Below are positions 31,702-40,162 of a stretch of 64,000 nucleotides of DNA, in pieces. The position numbers were made by a program, and so were the translations under genes. Below the pieces are notes generated by a model. It was not told the DNA's origin and did not search any database. It was given only the letters and a program-made list of their open reading frames with translations. The DNA is taken from positions 434,001 to 498,000 of the forward strand of contig NZ_JAUSUH010000001.1 in assembly GCF_030813595.1 (NCBI RefSeq), in the 5' to 3' direction. Position 1 is the stretch's first letter. Every line of letters starts with the position of its first letter. This DNA comes from Ancylobacter vacuolatus (GTDB lineage Bacteria > Pseudomonadota > Alphaproteobacteria > Rhizobiales > Xanthobacteraceae).

Positions 31702-32325
31702 ATGCCGTTGCAGCTGCGCAAGCTCGTCACCTATGCCGAGACCACCTTCATCGAGGGCGGGCGCGCCGCCCCCACGCCGCTGCGCCTTTATGCGGCGGCG
31801 GCGGTGCTCACCAATCCCTGGGCCGGGCGCGGCTTTATCGAGGACCTCAAGCCCGAGATCCACGACATCGCCCCCCAGCTCGGCGCCCTGCTCACCGAGG
31901 AAATCCTGCGCATGGCCGGCTCGGGCGAGGCGGTGGAGGGCTATGGCAAGGCGGCGGTCGTCGGCACGTCGGGCGAGGTCGAGCACGCCTCGGCGCTGAT
32001 CCACACGCTGCGCTTCGGCAATCACTACCGCAAGGCGGTGGGCGCCAAGAGCTATCTCGCCTTCACCAATACGCGCGGCGGGCCGAATGCCTCCATCGCC
32101 ATTCCGCTGATGGACAAGCTGGATGAAGGCCGTCGCTCGCACTACCTCACCATCCAGTTCGCCATCAACGACGCCCCGGCGCCTGATGAGATCGTGGTCG
32201 CGCTCGGCGCCTCCATTGGCGGGCGCCCGCATCACCGCATCGGCAACCGCTATCAGGACCTTGAGGAGCTCGGCTCCACCCAGGGGCTGGATACGGCTCC
32301 CGGAGCGGACGCCTCCCATGGCTGA
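31702..32325 (+). CDS. AA_synth/DUF1185 family protein
   Basis: 207 aa. It matches the 'amino acid synthesis' family (PF06684 type): QLRKLVTYAETTFIEGGR, GYGKAAVVGTSGEVEHASAL, RKAVGAKSYLAFTNTRGGPN, IPLMDKLDEGRRSHYLTIQF, EIVVALGASIGGRPHHRIG. The biochemical role of the family is not established. It is the first gene of the operon behind the palindromic operator and overlaps the next gene by 8 nt. An upstream in-frame ATG at 31612 lies inside the operator and is rejected. Confidence 0.8.
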   Translation: MPLQLRKLVTYAETTFIEGGRAAPTPLRLYAAAAVLTNPWAGRGFIEDLKPEIHDIAPQLGALLTEEILRMAGSGEAVEGYGKAAVVGTSGEVEHASALIHTLRFGNHYRKAVGAKSYLAFTNTRGGPNASIAIPLMDKLDEGRRSHYLTIQFAINDAPAPDEIVVALGASIGGRPHHRIGNRYQDLEELGSTQGLDTAPGADASHG

Positions 32326-34090
32326 GGTTCGCACCCTCGCCTATGCCGGCCGCGACGGCGCCCCCGCGCGCGTCGCCTATCGCCGGGCGGGCGTGCCGGG
32401 CGCGCCGCCGGTGGTGCTGATCCATGGCGTCGGCATGGGGAGCGAGGTGTGGGCGCCGCAGATCGCGGCGCTGGCCGCCGGCCATGACGTGATCGCGCTC
32501 GACATGCCCGGCCATGGCGGCTCCAGCCTGCCGCCGGAAGAGGCCCGCCTGTCTGACTATGCCGGGCAGGTCATCGCCCTTCTCGACGCGCTGGCGATCC
32601 CCTCGGCGGTGCTGGTCGGCCATTCCATGGGTGCGCTGGTGGCGCTGGAGACGGCGCTGTCGCACCCCGCCCGGGTGCGCGCGGTGGCCGCGCTCAACGC
32701 CGTGTTCTGCCGCACGCCGGAACAGCGCGCCATCGTCACCGCCCGCGCCGGCGCGCTCGACGCAGAAGGCCGCGCCGCCTCGCACGCCGCTGCCGTGCAG
32801 CGCTGGTTCGGCGATCCGGTGCCGCCGGAACTGGAGGCGAGCGCGGCGCAGGTCGCGGCGCTGCTCGCGGCGGGCGATCCGGTCGGCTATGCCCGCACCT
32901 ATGCGCTGTTCGCCGCCTCCGACGCGGCCCATCGCGACCGGCTTTCCAGCCTCGCCCGGCCGGCGCTGTTCATGACCGCCGATGGCGACGGCAATTCGAC
33001 CCCGGCCATGTCGCAGGCGATGGCCGCGCTCGCCCCGCAGGGCCGCGCCGAGGTGCTGGAAGGTGCCCGCCACATGATGACGCTGACCCATCCGGACGCG
33101 GTGAACGCGCATCTGCTGGCCTTTCTCGACGCGCTGGCCCCCGCGCCCGCTTTCGATCCCAAAGCCTTCCGGCAGGCGCTCGGCGCCTTCCTCACCGGCG
33201 TGACCGTGGTGACCACCCGCAACCCCGCCGGCGAGATGCGCGGCTTCACCGCCAATTCCTTCTCCTCCGTCTCGCTCGATCCCCCGCTCATCCTCGTCTG
33301 CCTGGCGAAAACCGCGTCGAGCTTCCCGGTGTTCTCAGCGGCGGAAAACTTCGCCGTCTCGGTGCTGGCGGCGGGCCAGAAGGACGTCTCGGCCCTGTTC
33401 GCCTCCAAATCTCCCGACAAATTCGCTGGCGCGCCGTGGCATCTCGGCCCGGCCGGCAGCCCGGTCATCGCAGGGGCGGCGGCGTGGTTCGACTGTACCC
33501 GCCACGAGGTGGTGGAAGCGGGCGATCATGTGATCCTCATCGGCCATGTGCGCGGCTTCGGTGCCGGCACGGAGGCCCCGCTCGGCTATTGCCGCGGCGC
33601 CTATGTCGACGTCTCGCTCGGCCAGCAGGCGCTGGCCAAGCGCGACGAGCCGGCCCGCGTCGGCGCCCTGCTGGAGAGCGACGGCGCGCTGCTTCTGGTC
33701 GAGGATGGCAAGGGCGGGCTCGATCTTCCCACCGGTTCCTGCCTGGAGCCGGCCTCGAACCCGCGTAGCCTGCGCGGGGCCTTGGCCCAGCTCGGCGTCG
33801 AGGGCCAGCTCGGCTTCCTGTTCGCGGTGTTCGAGACCCCGGGCGATGGCTCGGCCCCGCCCACCGTCTCGATCTATTATCGCGGCGGCTTCAACGGCAC
33901 GCCGCGCCCGGAGGCCGGCGCCGTGCTCGTGCCGCTGGAGGCGGTCGACCTCGCCCGCCTGCCGGATGAGGCCACCCGCTCCATGCTGGCGCGCTATCTG
34001 CGCGAGCGGCGCGAGGACGCGTTCGGCATCTATGTCGGCGATGCCGAGCGCGGCCAGATTCACCCGCTCGCCGCCGCCCCCCTCGGCTGA
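32318..34090 (+). CDS. Alpha/beta hydrolase - flavin reductase - Nudix-like fusion
   Basis: 590 aa in three parts. (1) Residues 5-272: alpha/beta hydrolase with oxyanion-region HGVGMGSEVW, nucleophile S103 in GHSMG, acid near D222 and H252. (2) Residues 280-432: RutF/HpaC-type flavin reductase (FRQALGAFLTGVTVVTT, GFTANSFSSVSLDPPLILVC), expected to reduce FMN with NAD(P)H. (3) Residues 445-565: a domain with Nudix-like strand order (RVGALLESDGALLLVED, LDLPTGSCLEP) but no REUXEE catalytic glutamates, so probably not a hydrolase. The reductase would supply FMNH2 to the monooxygenase encoded next, and the hydrolase would act on its product. One continuous frame runs through with no stop or frame change. 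Confidence 0.83.
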   Translation: MAEVRTLAYAGRDGAPARVAYRRAGVPGAPPVVLIHGVGMGSEVWAPQIAALAAGHDVIALDMPGHGGSSLPPEEARLSDYAGQVIALLDALAIPSAVLVGHSMGALVALETALSHPARVRAVAALNAVFCRTPEQRAIVTARAGALDAEGRAASHAAAVQRWFGDPVPPELEASAAQVAALLAAGDPVGYARTYALFAASDAAHRDRLSSLARPALFMTADGDGNSTPAMSQAMAALAPQGRAEVLEGARHMMTLTHPDAVNAHLLAFLDALAPAPAFDPKAFRQALGAFLTGVTVVTTRNPAGEMRGFTANSFSSVSLDPPLILVCLAKTASSFPVFSAAENFAVSVLAAGQKDVSALFASKSPDKFAGAPWHLGPAGSPVIAGAAAWFDCTRHEVVEAGDHVILIGHVRGFGAGTEAPLGYCRGAYVDVSLGQQALAKRDEPARVGALLESDGALLLVEDGKGGLDLPTGSCLEPASNPRSLRGALAQLGVEGQLGFLFAVFETPGDGSAPPTVSIYYRGGFNGTPRPEAGAVLVPLEAVDLARLPDEATRSMLARYLRERREDAFGIYVGDAERGQIHPLAAAPLG

Positions 34091-34112
34091 GACCAGAACC
34101 GGGATCACTCTC

Positions 34113-35171
34113 ATGAAGTTCTCCCTCTTCGTCCATATGGAGCGCACCGATCCCGCCATTCCCCATGCAAGGCTGTTCGCCGAGCTGGAGGAGCTGGCGC
34201 TCACCGCCGAGGGCGCGGGCTTCGAGACGGTGTGGATCGGCGAGCACCACGCGATGGACTTCACCATCGCCCCCAACCCCTTCATCCAGCTCGCCCATCT
34301 CGCGGCCAAGACCAAAACTATCCGCCTAGGCACCGGCAATGTCATCGCCCCGTTCTGGCACCCGATCCGGCTGGCCGGCGAGGCGGCGATGATGGACATC
34401 GCCTGCGAGGGCCGGCTCGATCTCGGCGTGGCGCGCGGCGCCTACAGCTTTGAATATGAGCGCCTGCTGCCCGGCCTCGACGCCATGGGCGCGGGTCTGC
34501 GCATGCGCGAGCTGGTGCCGGCGGTGCGCAAGCTCTGGCAGGGCGACTACGCCCATGAGGGCCAGTTCTGGAGCTTCCCCACCTCCACCGCCTCGCCCAA
34601 GCCGGTGCAGGCGGGCGGCCCGCCGATCTGGATCGCCGCGCGCGACCCCAACAGCCACGCCTTCGCGCTCGCCAATGGCTGCAATGTGCAGGTGACGCCG
34701 CTCGCCTCAGGCGATGGCGAAGTGGCGAGCCTGATGGAGCGCTTCAACACCGCCGTCGCTGACAATCCGCAGGTGCCGCGCCCGAAGATCATGCTGCTGC
34801 AGCACTGCTTCGTCGCCGATTCCCCCGCTGAAGCCGACCGGCTCGCCGACGATCTTTCCGCCTGGTACGGGCTGTTCGGCGCCTGGTTCGCCAATAAGCG
34901 GCCGATCCATCAGGCGATCATGGCGCCGCTGTCGCCGGAAGAGCGTGCCGCCGTCCCGCACTTCGCCCCGGAGGTCGTGCGCAAAAATCTCGTCATCGGC
35001 GAGCCCGACGAGGTGATCGCCCGGCTGAAGGGTTATGAGGCGCTCGGCTTCGACCAGTTCTCGCTGTGGATCGACGCCGGCATCAGCCATCAGCGCAAGG
35101 CGAAGTCGCTCGACCGCTTCATCCGCCACGTCCTGCCGGCCTTTGCCGGGTCGGCCACAGCGGCGGCGTGA
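34113..35171 (+). CDS. Luciferase-like (LLM class) flavin-dependent monooxygenase
   Basis: 352 aa TIM barrel of the bacterial luciferase-like family. It has FAELEELALTAEGAGFETVW, WIGEHHAMDF, IRLGTGNVIAPFWHPIRLAG, EGRLDLGVARG and PPIWIAARDPNS, all typical of FMNH2-dependent members. It needs reduced flavin from a partner reductase, which the preceding fusion gene supplies 22 nt upstream. The oxidised substrate is unknown. The trio of luciferase-like oxygenase, flavin reductase and alpha/beta hydrolase recalls RutA, RutF and RutD of uracil breakdown, but no RutB, RutC or RutG homologue is present. Confidence 0.85.
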   Translation: MKFSLFVHMERTDPAIPHARLFAELEELALTAEGAGFETVWIGEHHAMDFTIAPNPFIQLAHLAAKTKTIRLGTGNVIAPFWHPIRLAGEAAMMDIACEGRLDLGVARGAYSFEYERLLPGLDAMGAGLRMRELVPAVRKLWQGDYAHEGQFWSFPTSTASPKPVQAGGPPIWIAARDPNSHAFALANGCNVQVTPLASGDGEVASLMERFNTAVADNPQVPRPKIMLLQHCFVADSPAEADRLADDLSAWYGLFGAWFANKRPIHQAIMAPLSPEERAAVPHFAPEVVRKNLVIGEPDEVIARLKGYEALGFDQFSLWIDAGISHQRKAKSLDRFIRHVLPAFAGSATAAA

Positions 35172-35210
35172 GGGGCGAACCATGCAGATCATCTCGGCAT
35201 CGGCCTTCTG

Positions 35211-35321
35211 CGTCCTTCGAGGCCCGAGCTGCGCTCGGGCACCTCAGGATGACGGCCGAACCCGTTTGGCATCGCGCCTCGTCATGCGGAGGTGCCGGCC
35301 GCAGGCCGGCCTCGAAGCACG
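35211..35321. repeat. Inverted pair of REP-type palindromic repeats
   Basis: Two copies of one element of about 43 nt face each other: 35211-35253 and, reversed, 35280-35321. Each has its own hairpin (GCCCGAG/CTCGGGC at 35222-35240; GCCGGCC/GGCCGGC at 35294-35310). They share the flanks CTTCGAGGCC and GCACCTC with a terminal ATGACG. This is the BIME layout known in Hyphomicrobiales. It sits in the largest gap of the operon, between the monooxygenase and the aldehyde dehydrogenase, and could attenuate or stabilise the mRNA. Confidence 0.8.
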
Positions 35322-35357
35322 CAGGCCCGCCTCTCATCTGGCGCCGAAGGAGTCCCG

Positions 35358-36839
35358 ATGACCGCCCTGCGCGACGATTTCCGGCTTTATATCGACGGCG
35401 CCTTCGTCACGGGCGGGGCGAGCTTCGAGAGCCTCGATCCCTCCACCGGCCAGCCCTGGGCGGTGATGCCGGCCGCCACGGCGGACGACGTGAACCGCGC
35501 TGTCGAGGCCGCGCACCGCGCTTTTGAGGCGCCCGAATGGGCGAACCTCACCGCCACCGCGCGCGGCAAGCTCTTGACGAGGCTCGGCGATCTCGTCGCC
35601 GCCCATGCGCAGGAACTGGCGGAGCTGGAGACCCGCGACACCGGCAAGATCATCCGCGAGACGCGAGCGCAGATCGGCTATGTCGGGGAGTATTATCGCT
35701 ATTTCGGCGGCCTCGCCGACAAGGTCGAGGGCTCCCATCTGCCCGTCGACAAGCCGGATATGGAAGCCTGGCTGCGGCGCGAGCCGATCGGCGTCGTTGC
35801 CGCATTGGTGCCGTGGAACTCGCAGCTCTTCCTCTCGGCGGTGAAGCTCGGCCCGGCGCTGGCGGCGGGCTGCACCGTGGTGCTGAAGGCGTCGGAAGAG
35901 GGCCCCGCCCCGCTGCTCGCCTTCGCCCGGCTGGTGCACGAGGCCGGCTTTCCCCCCGGCGTGGTCAACATCATCACCGGCTTCGGCGAGGAGTGCGGGA
36001 AGACGCTCACCGCCCACAAGCTCGTCTCCCGCGTCGCCTTCACCGGCGGCCCGGCCACCGCGCGGCATGTGGTGCGCAACACGGCGGAAAACCTCGCTTT
36101 TACGACGCTGGAACTCGGCGGCAAGTCGCCGGTGCTGGTCTTCGCCGATGCCGATCTGGAGAGCGCCGCCAATGCGGTCGTCGCGGGCATCTTCGCCGCC
36201 TCCGGCCAGAGCTGCGTCGCCGGCTCGCGCCTCTTCGTCGAGGAGAGCGTGCGCGAGAAGCTGCTCGCCATCCTCATCGGGAAGGCCCGCCGCATCCGCA
36301 TCGGCGACCCGCAGGACCCGGCGACCGAAATGGGCCCACTCTCCACCGCGCGCCAGCTCGCCCATATCGAGCAGGTCATCGCCGCCAGCCTCGCCGCCGG
36401 CGCGACGCTCATCACGGGCGGGCAGCGGGCGGAAGGTTTTGACGCCGGCAATTACTACGCCCCGACCATCCTCGCCTGCGCCGGCAATGAAGTGCCGTGC
36501 GCGGCGGAGGAACTGTTCGGCCCGGTGCTCAGCGTCATCAGCTTTGAGGGCGAGGCGGATGCGCTTGCCAAGGCCAATGACAGCCCGTTCGGCCTCGCCG
36601 CCGGCGTGTTCACCCGCGATCTCACCCGTGCCCACCGGCTGATCCGCAAGCTGCGCGCCGGCATCGTCTGGGTGAACACCTATCGCGCGGTCTCCCCCAT
36701 CGTGCCCTTCGGCGGCTACGGCCTGTCCGGCCTCGGGCGCGAGGGCGGGGCGGAATCGATCCGCGACTACACCCGCACCAAATCGGTCTGGCTGCGCACC
36801 AGCGACGAACCGATCGCCGATCCCTTCGTGATGCGCTGA
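35358..36839 (+). CDS. Aldehyde dehydrogenase (NAD(P)+-dependent)
   Basis: 493 aa of the betaine/phenylacetaldehyde dehydrogenase-like group. It has PWNSQLFLSAVKLGPALAAG, the general base in TLELGGKSP, the nucleophile Cys in ASGQSCVAGSR, and EELFGPVLSVISFE near the C-terminus. AAGGAGTCCCG precedes the ATG at 35358, which settles the start; upstream in-frame codons lie in the REP pair. Within this operon it probably oxidises an aldehyde made by the monooxygenase or hydrolase. The substrate is not predictable from sequence. Confidence 0.87.
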   Translation: MTALRDDFRLYIDGAFVTGGASFESLDPSTGQPWAVMPAATADDVNRAVEAAHRAFEAPEWANLTATARGKLLTRLGDLVAAHAQELAELETRDTGKIIRETRAQIGYVGEYYRYFGGLADKVEGSHLPVDKPDMEAWLRREPIGVVAALVPWNSQLFLSAVKLGPALAAGCTVVLKASEEGPAPLLAFARLVHEAGFPPGVVNIITGFGEECGKTLTAHKLVSRVAFTGGPATARHVVRNTAENLAFTTLELGGKSPVLVFADADLESAANAVVAGIFAASGQSCVAGSRLFVEESVREKLLAILIGKARRIRIGDPQDPATEMGPLSTARQLAHIEQVIAASLAAGATLITGGQRAEGFDAGNYYAPTILACAGNEVPCAAEELFGPVLSVISFEGEADALAKANDSPFGLAAGVFTRDLTRAHRLIRKLRAGIVWVNTYRAVSPIVPFGGYGLSGLGREGGAESIRDYTRTKSVWLRTSDEPIADPFVMR

Positions 36840-36848
36840 GGCCCCGCC

Positions 36849-37163
36849 ATGCTCTACGAGATGCGTACCTATCGCCTGAAGACCGGCACCGTCCCGGCCT
36901 ATGTGAAGCTGGTCGCCGAGGAAGGCATCGCTTTGCAAAAGAGCCATCTCGGCCAGCTGGTCGGCTATTTCACCAGCGATATCGGCCCGCTGAACGAGAT
37001 CGTCCACATCTGGGCCTATGCCAGCCTGGATGACCGCGCCGCCCGCCGCGCGCGGCTGAACGCCGATCCCGCCTGGCTCGCCTTCCTGCCGAAGATCCAG
37101 GCGCTGATCGAGACCATGGAGAACAAGATTCTCCTGCCCACCGCCTTCTCGCCGCTGAACTGA
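36849..37163 (+). CDS. NIPSNAP family protein
   Basis: 104 aa ferredoxin-like (dimeric alpha/beta-barrel) protein starting MLYEMRTYRLKTGTVPAY, the typical NIPSNAP opening, with NEIVHIWAYASLDDRAARRA. Members are often encoded beside catabolic oxygenases, but no general activity is known. It follows the aldehyde dehydrogenase by 9 nt in the same operon. It might be a small enzyme or ligand-binding factor of this pathway; this is inferred only from position. Confidence 0.8.
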   Translation: MLYEMRTYRLKTGTVPAYVKLVAEEGIALQKSHLGQLVGYFTSDIGPLNEIVHIWAYASLDDRAARRARLNADPAWLAFLPKIQALIETMENKILLPTAFSPLN

Positions 37164-37264
37164 TGGAGGGGGCACCGTGAGGCCCTGCTCCTCGCCGCGA
37201 CGCAAAAAATCCGAGCGCCCAACGCGCCGCCTTCCACACCGAACGCCAACCAAAGGGGACTAAC

Positions 37265-38293
37265 ATGTCGCGCACATCACGAGCCCTCGGGGTCGCCGCC
37301 CTCGCCCTCGCCGCCGGCCTCGCCGGCGCCGCCATGGCGCAGTCGGGATCCCTCGTCTTCACCAGCTGGGGCGGCACCACCCAGGACGCCCAGAAGAAGA
37401 GCTGGGCCGTGCCCTTCACCAAGGAAACCGGCATCACCGTCAAGCAGGACGGCCCGACCGACTATGGCAAGCTCAAAGCCATGGTCGAGAGCGGCAACGT
37501 CTCCTGGGACGTGGTGGATGTGGAAGCCGATTTCGCTGCCGCCGCCGCCAAGGACGGGCTGATCGAGCCGATCGACTTTTCCATCGTCAAGCGCGACGAG
37601 ATTGACCCGCGCTTCGTCACCGACCATGCGGTGGGCAGCTTCTATTATTCCTTCGTGCTCGGCTTCAATCCGGCGAGCCTCAAGGGCAAGGCTCCGAAAA
37701 GCTGGGCGGATGCGTTCGACATCAAGGCCTTCCCCGGCAAGCGCACCTTCTACAAATGGTCGGCCCCGGGCGTGCTGGAAATCGCCCTGCTGGCGGACGG
37801 CGTGCCGGCCGACAAGCTCTACCCGCTCGACCTCGACCGCGCCTTCAAGAAGCTCGACAGCATCAAGAAGGACATCGTCTGGTGGGGCACCGGCGCGCAG
37901 TCGCAGCAGCTGCTCGCCTCCGGCGAGGCGCCGATCGGCCAGTTCTGGAACGGGCGCCTGTTCGCGCTGGAGCAGAGCGGCGAGAAGGTCGGCATATCCT
38001 GGGAGCAGAACCTGACCGCCGCCGACATGCTGGTCGTGCCCAAGGGCGCGAAGAACAAGGAAGCGGCGATGAAGTTCATCGCCGAGGCGACCAGCCCGGA
38101 GGGCCAAGCGAGCTTCGCCACCGAGAGCGGCTATGCGCCGGTCAATGTGAAGTCCGCCGCACTGATGCCGAAGGACGTCGCCGCCAATCTCCCCGACAAG
38201 CACACCGCCTCGCAGATCAATCTCGACATGGGCTATTGGGCCGCCCATCGCGACGAGATCGGCAAGCGCTGGTACGCCTGGCAGGCGGAGTGA
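37265..38293 (+). CDS. Polyamine-type ABC transporter substrate-binding protein (PotD-like)
   Basis: 342 aa with a signal peptide (ALGVAALALAAGLAGAAMAQ). The mature protein belongs to the spermidine/putrescine-binding-like family: SLVFTSWGGTTQDAQKKSW, WDVVDVEADFAAAAAKDGLI, SFYYSFVLGFNPASLKGKAP, ATSPEGQASFATESGYAPVN. It is the periplasmic receptor for the permeases and ATPase that follow. Linked enzymes suggest the ligand is the compound degraded by the luciferase-like operon, possibly cationic or nitrogen-containing. A long hairpin follows it. Confidence 0.85.
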   Translation: MSRTSRALGVAALALAAGLAGAAMAQSGSLVFTSWGGTTQDAQKKSWAVPFTKETGITVKQDGPTDYGKLKAMVESGNVSWDVVDVEADFAAAAAKDGLIEPIDFSIVKRDEIDPRFVTDHAVGSFYYSFVLGFNPASLKGKAPKSWADAFDIKAFPGKRTFYKWSAPGVLEIALLADGVPADKLYPLDLDRAFKKLDSIKKDIVWWGTGAQSQQLLASGEAPIGQFWNGRLFALEQSGEKVGISWEQNLTAADMLVVPKGAKNKEAAMKFIAEATSPEGQASFATESGYAPVNVKSAALMPKDVAANLPDKHTASQINLDMGYWAAHRDEIGKRWYAWQAE

Positions 38294-38343
38294 CGCCGGC
38301 GACGGCCCGCTAAGCCCGGCGCGCCCGGCGCAAGCGCGCCCCG

Positions 38344-38380
38344 CCCGTCCGCGCTTCCCGCTGAGGAGAGCGCGGACGGG
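38344..38380 (+). promoter_or_regulatory. Hairpin after the PotD-like gene
   Basis: A 12-bp perfect stem, CCCGTCCGCGCT (38344-38355) with AGCGCGGACGGG (38369-38380), has a 13-nt loop in the 186-nt gap before the first permease. No T-run follows. It is the third hairpin in this window found right after a binding-protein gene. Confidence 0.6.
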
Positions 38381-38479
38381 CGCGGAGGCGGGGCGCCGCC
38401 CCCCCCATCGCCCGCGTTGGCCGCATCGGCCTGATCGTCCACCTCACTGCACTCATCGAACCGCCGTGATCGAGCCCTC

Positions 38480-39355
38480 ATGACCGTGACCGACGTGCCG
38501 ATTGCCGCCCCCTCACCCGTCCTCGCCGCCGCCCGGCGGCGGGGCCGGGGCTTCGCGCCTGTCCTGCCCGCTCTCGCTCTGGTTGTGGTTGTCTTCGTGA
38601 TCCCGGTGCTGGCCCTGCTGCTGCGCAGCGTGCTGGAACCCGAGCCGGGGCTGCAGAACTACGCCGCCTTCTTCGCCTCGACGACCTATCTCAAAGTGTT
38701 GGGCAACACCTTTCTGGTTGCCGGAACGGTGACGGTGGCGACGGTTCTCCTCGGCTTTCCCGTGGCTTGGTTCCTGGCGATCGCCCCCGCCTTCTGGTCG
38801 CGGCTGCTGTTCGCCATCGTCATCCTGTCGATGTGGACCAACCTTCTCGCCCGCACCTATGCCTGGATGGTGCTGCTTCAGCGCACCGGCATCATCAACC
38901 GCACGTTGATGAATCTCGGCCTGATTTCCGAGCCGCTGCCGCTGATCAACAACCTCGCCGGCGTCACCATCGGCATGACCTACATCATGCTGCCGTTCAT
39001 GATCCTGCCGCTGCACGCCACGATCCGCTCCATCGACCCCGCCATCTTCCAGGCCGCATCCCTTTGCGGCGCCAGCCGTTTTCAGGCTTTTACCCGCGTC
39101 ATGCTCCCCCTCACCGCCTCCGGCATCGCCGCCGGCGCCTTGATGGTGTTCGTCATGTCGCTCGGCTATTTCATCACCCCGGCTTTGCTCGGCGGCACCT
39201 CGAACATGATGCTGGCCGAGCTGATCGCCCAGCTGGTGCAATCGCTGCTCGATTGGGGGCTGGCGGGGGCGGCGGCGCTGGTACTGCTGGTGATTACGCT
39301 GGCGATCTACATGATCCAGCTGCGCTTTTTCGGCTTCGGCCAGGCGAGGAGCTAG
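38480..39355 (+). CDS. ABC transporter permease (PotB-like)
   Basis: 291 aa with six membrane helices. The first is at about 28-50 (ALALVVVVFVIPVLALLLRSV), and the EAA loop is near residue 195 (AASLCGASRFQAFTRVMLPL), the contact with the ATPase. It forms the membrane channel with the next permease (6 nt gap). The subgroup is that of spermidine/putrescine-type importers. Confidence 0.87.
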   Translation: MTVTDVPIAAPSPVLAAARRRGRGFAPVLPALALVVVVFVIPVLALLLRSVLEPEPGLQNYAAFFASTTYLKVLGNTFLVAGTVTVATVLLGFPVAWFLAIAPAFWSRLLFAIVILSMWTNLLARTYAWMVLLQRTGIINRTLMNLGLISEPLPLINNLAGVTIGMTYIMLPFMILPLHATIRSIDPAIFQAASLCGASRFQAFTRVMLPLTASGIAAGALMVFVMSLGYFITPALLGGTSNMMLAELIAQLVQSLLDWGLAGAAALVLLVITLAIYMIQLRFFGFGQARS

Positions 39356-39361
39356 CGCGCC

Positions 39362-40162
39362 ATGCTGCTTGATTTCGCCCGTCTCGGCCCCTGGCGGGTC
39401 GCCCTGATCGTCATCGCCCTGCTGGTCGGCGCCTATCTGCTGCTGCCGATCCTGCTCATCATCGCCCTCTCCTTCGGCTCTTCGCAATGGCTGCAATTCC
39501 CGCCGCCGGGCTGGACGCTGCGCTGGTATGAGGACCTGTTCGAGGATCCCGAATGGATCGCCTCCTTCCTCACCAGCTTCCAGATCGCGGCCGTGGTGAC
39601 GGTGCTGTCGGTCGGCATCGGGCTGATGGCCTCCTTCGGCCTGACGCGCGGCACCTTTCGCGGCCGCGCGGCGCTGCGGGCGCTGTTCCTGACGCCAATG
39701 ATCCTGCCGGTGGTGGTGCTCGCGGTCGCGCTGTACGCCTTCTTCCTCAGGCTGCATCTCAACGGCACGTTTGTCGGCTTCGTGCTGGCGCATCTGGTGA
39801 TCGCCCTGCCCTTCTCCATCATCGCGATTTCCAATGCGCTGGAACGGTTTGACCGCGATATCGAGACCGCCGCCATTGTTTGCGGCGCCAGCCCGCTGGA
39901 AGCCAAGATCCGCGTCACCCTGCCCGGCATCCGGCTGGGTCTGGTGAGTGCGGCGATCTTCTCCTTCCTCGCCTCCTGGGACGAGGTGGTGATCGCCATC
40001 TTTATGGCGAGTCCCGATCTCCAGACCCTACCGGTGCGGATCTTCGGCGCGCTGCGCCAGGATCTCTCGCCGGTCATTGCGGCGGTCTCGACGCTGCTGA
40101 TCGCCCTGACCGCCGCCCTCATGGCGCTTGCCGCCTTCTTCCGCAAGGACGCCCGTTCATGA
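39362..40162 (+). CDS. ABC transporter permease (PotC-like)
   Basis: 266 aa with six membrane helices. The EAA loop is near residue 170 (TAAIVCGASPLEAKIRVTLP), followed by SAAIFSFLASWDEVVIAIFM, typical of PotC. The stop overlaps the ATPase start by 4 nt. Partner of the preceding permease. Confidence 0.87.
   Translation: MLLDFARLGPWRVALIVIALLVGAYLLLPILLIIALSFGSSQWLQFPPPGWTLRWYEDLFEDPEWIASFLTSFQIAAVVTVLSVGIGLMASFGLTRGTFRGRAALRALFLTPMILPVVVLAVALYAFFLRLHLNGTFVGFVLAHLVIALPFSIIAISNALERFDRDIETAAIVCGASPLEAKIRVTLPGIRLGLVSAAIFSFLASWDEVVIAIFMASPDLQTLPVRIFGALRQDLSPVIAAVSTLLIALTAALMALAAFFRKDARS

Noticed and set aside
34113-35171. Calling the luciferase-like gene rutA and the cluster a uracil-degradation operon
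   Set aside because: RutB, RutC and RutG homologues are absent, and the importer is PotABCD-like, so only a loose analogy is justified.
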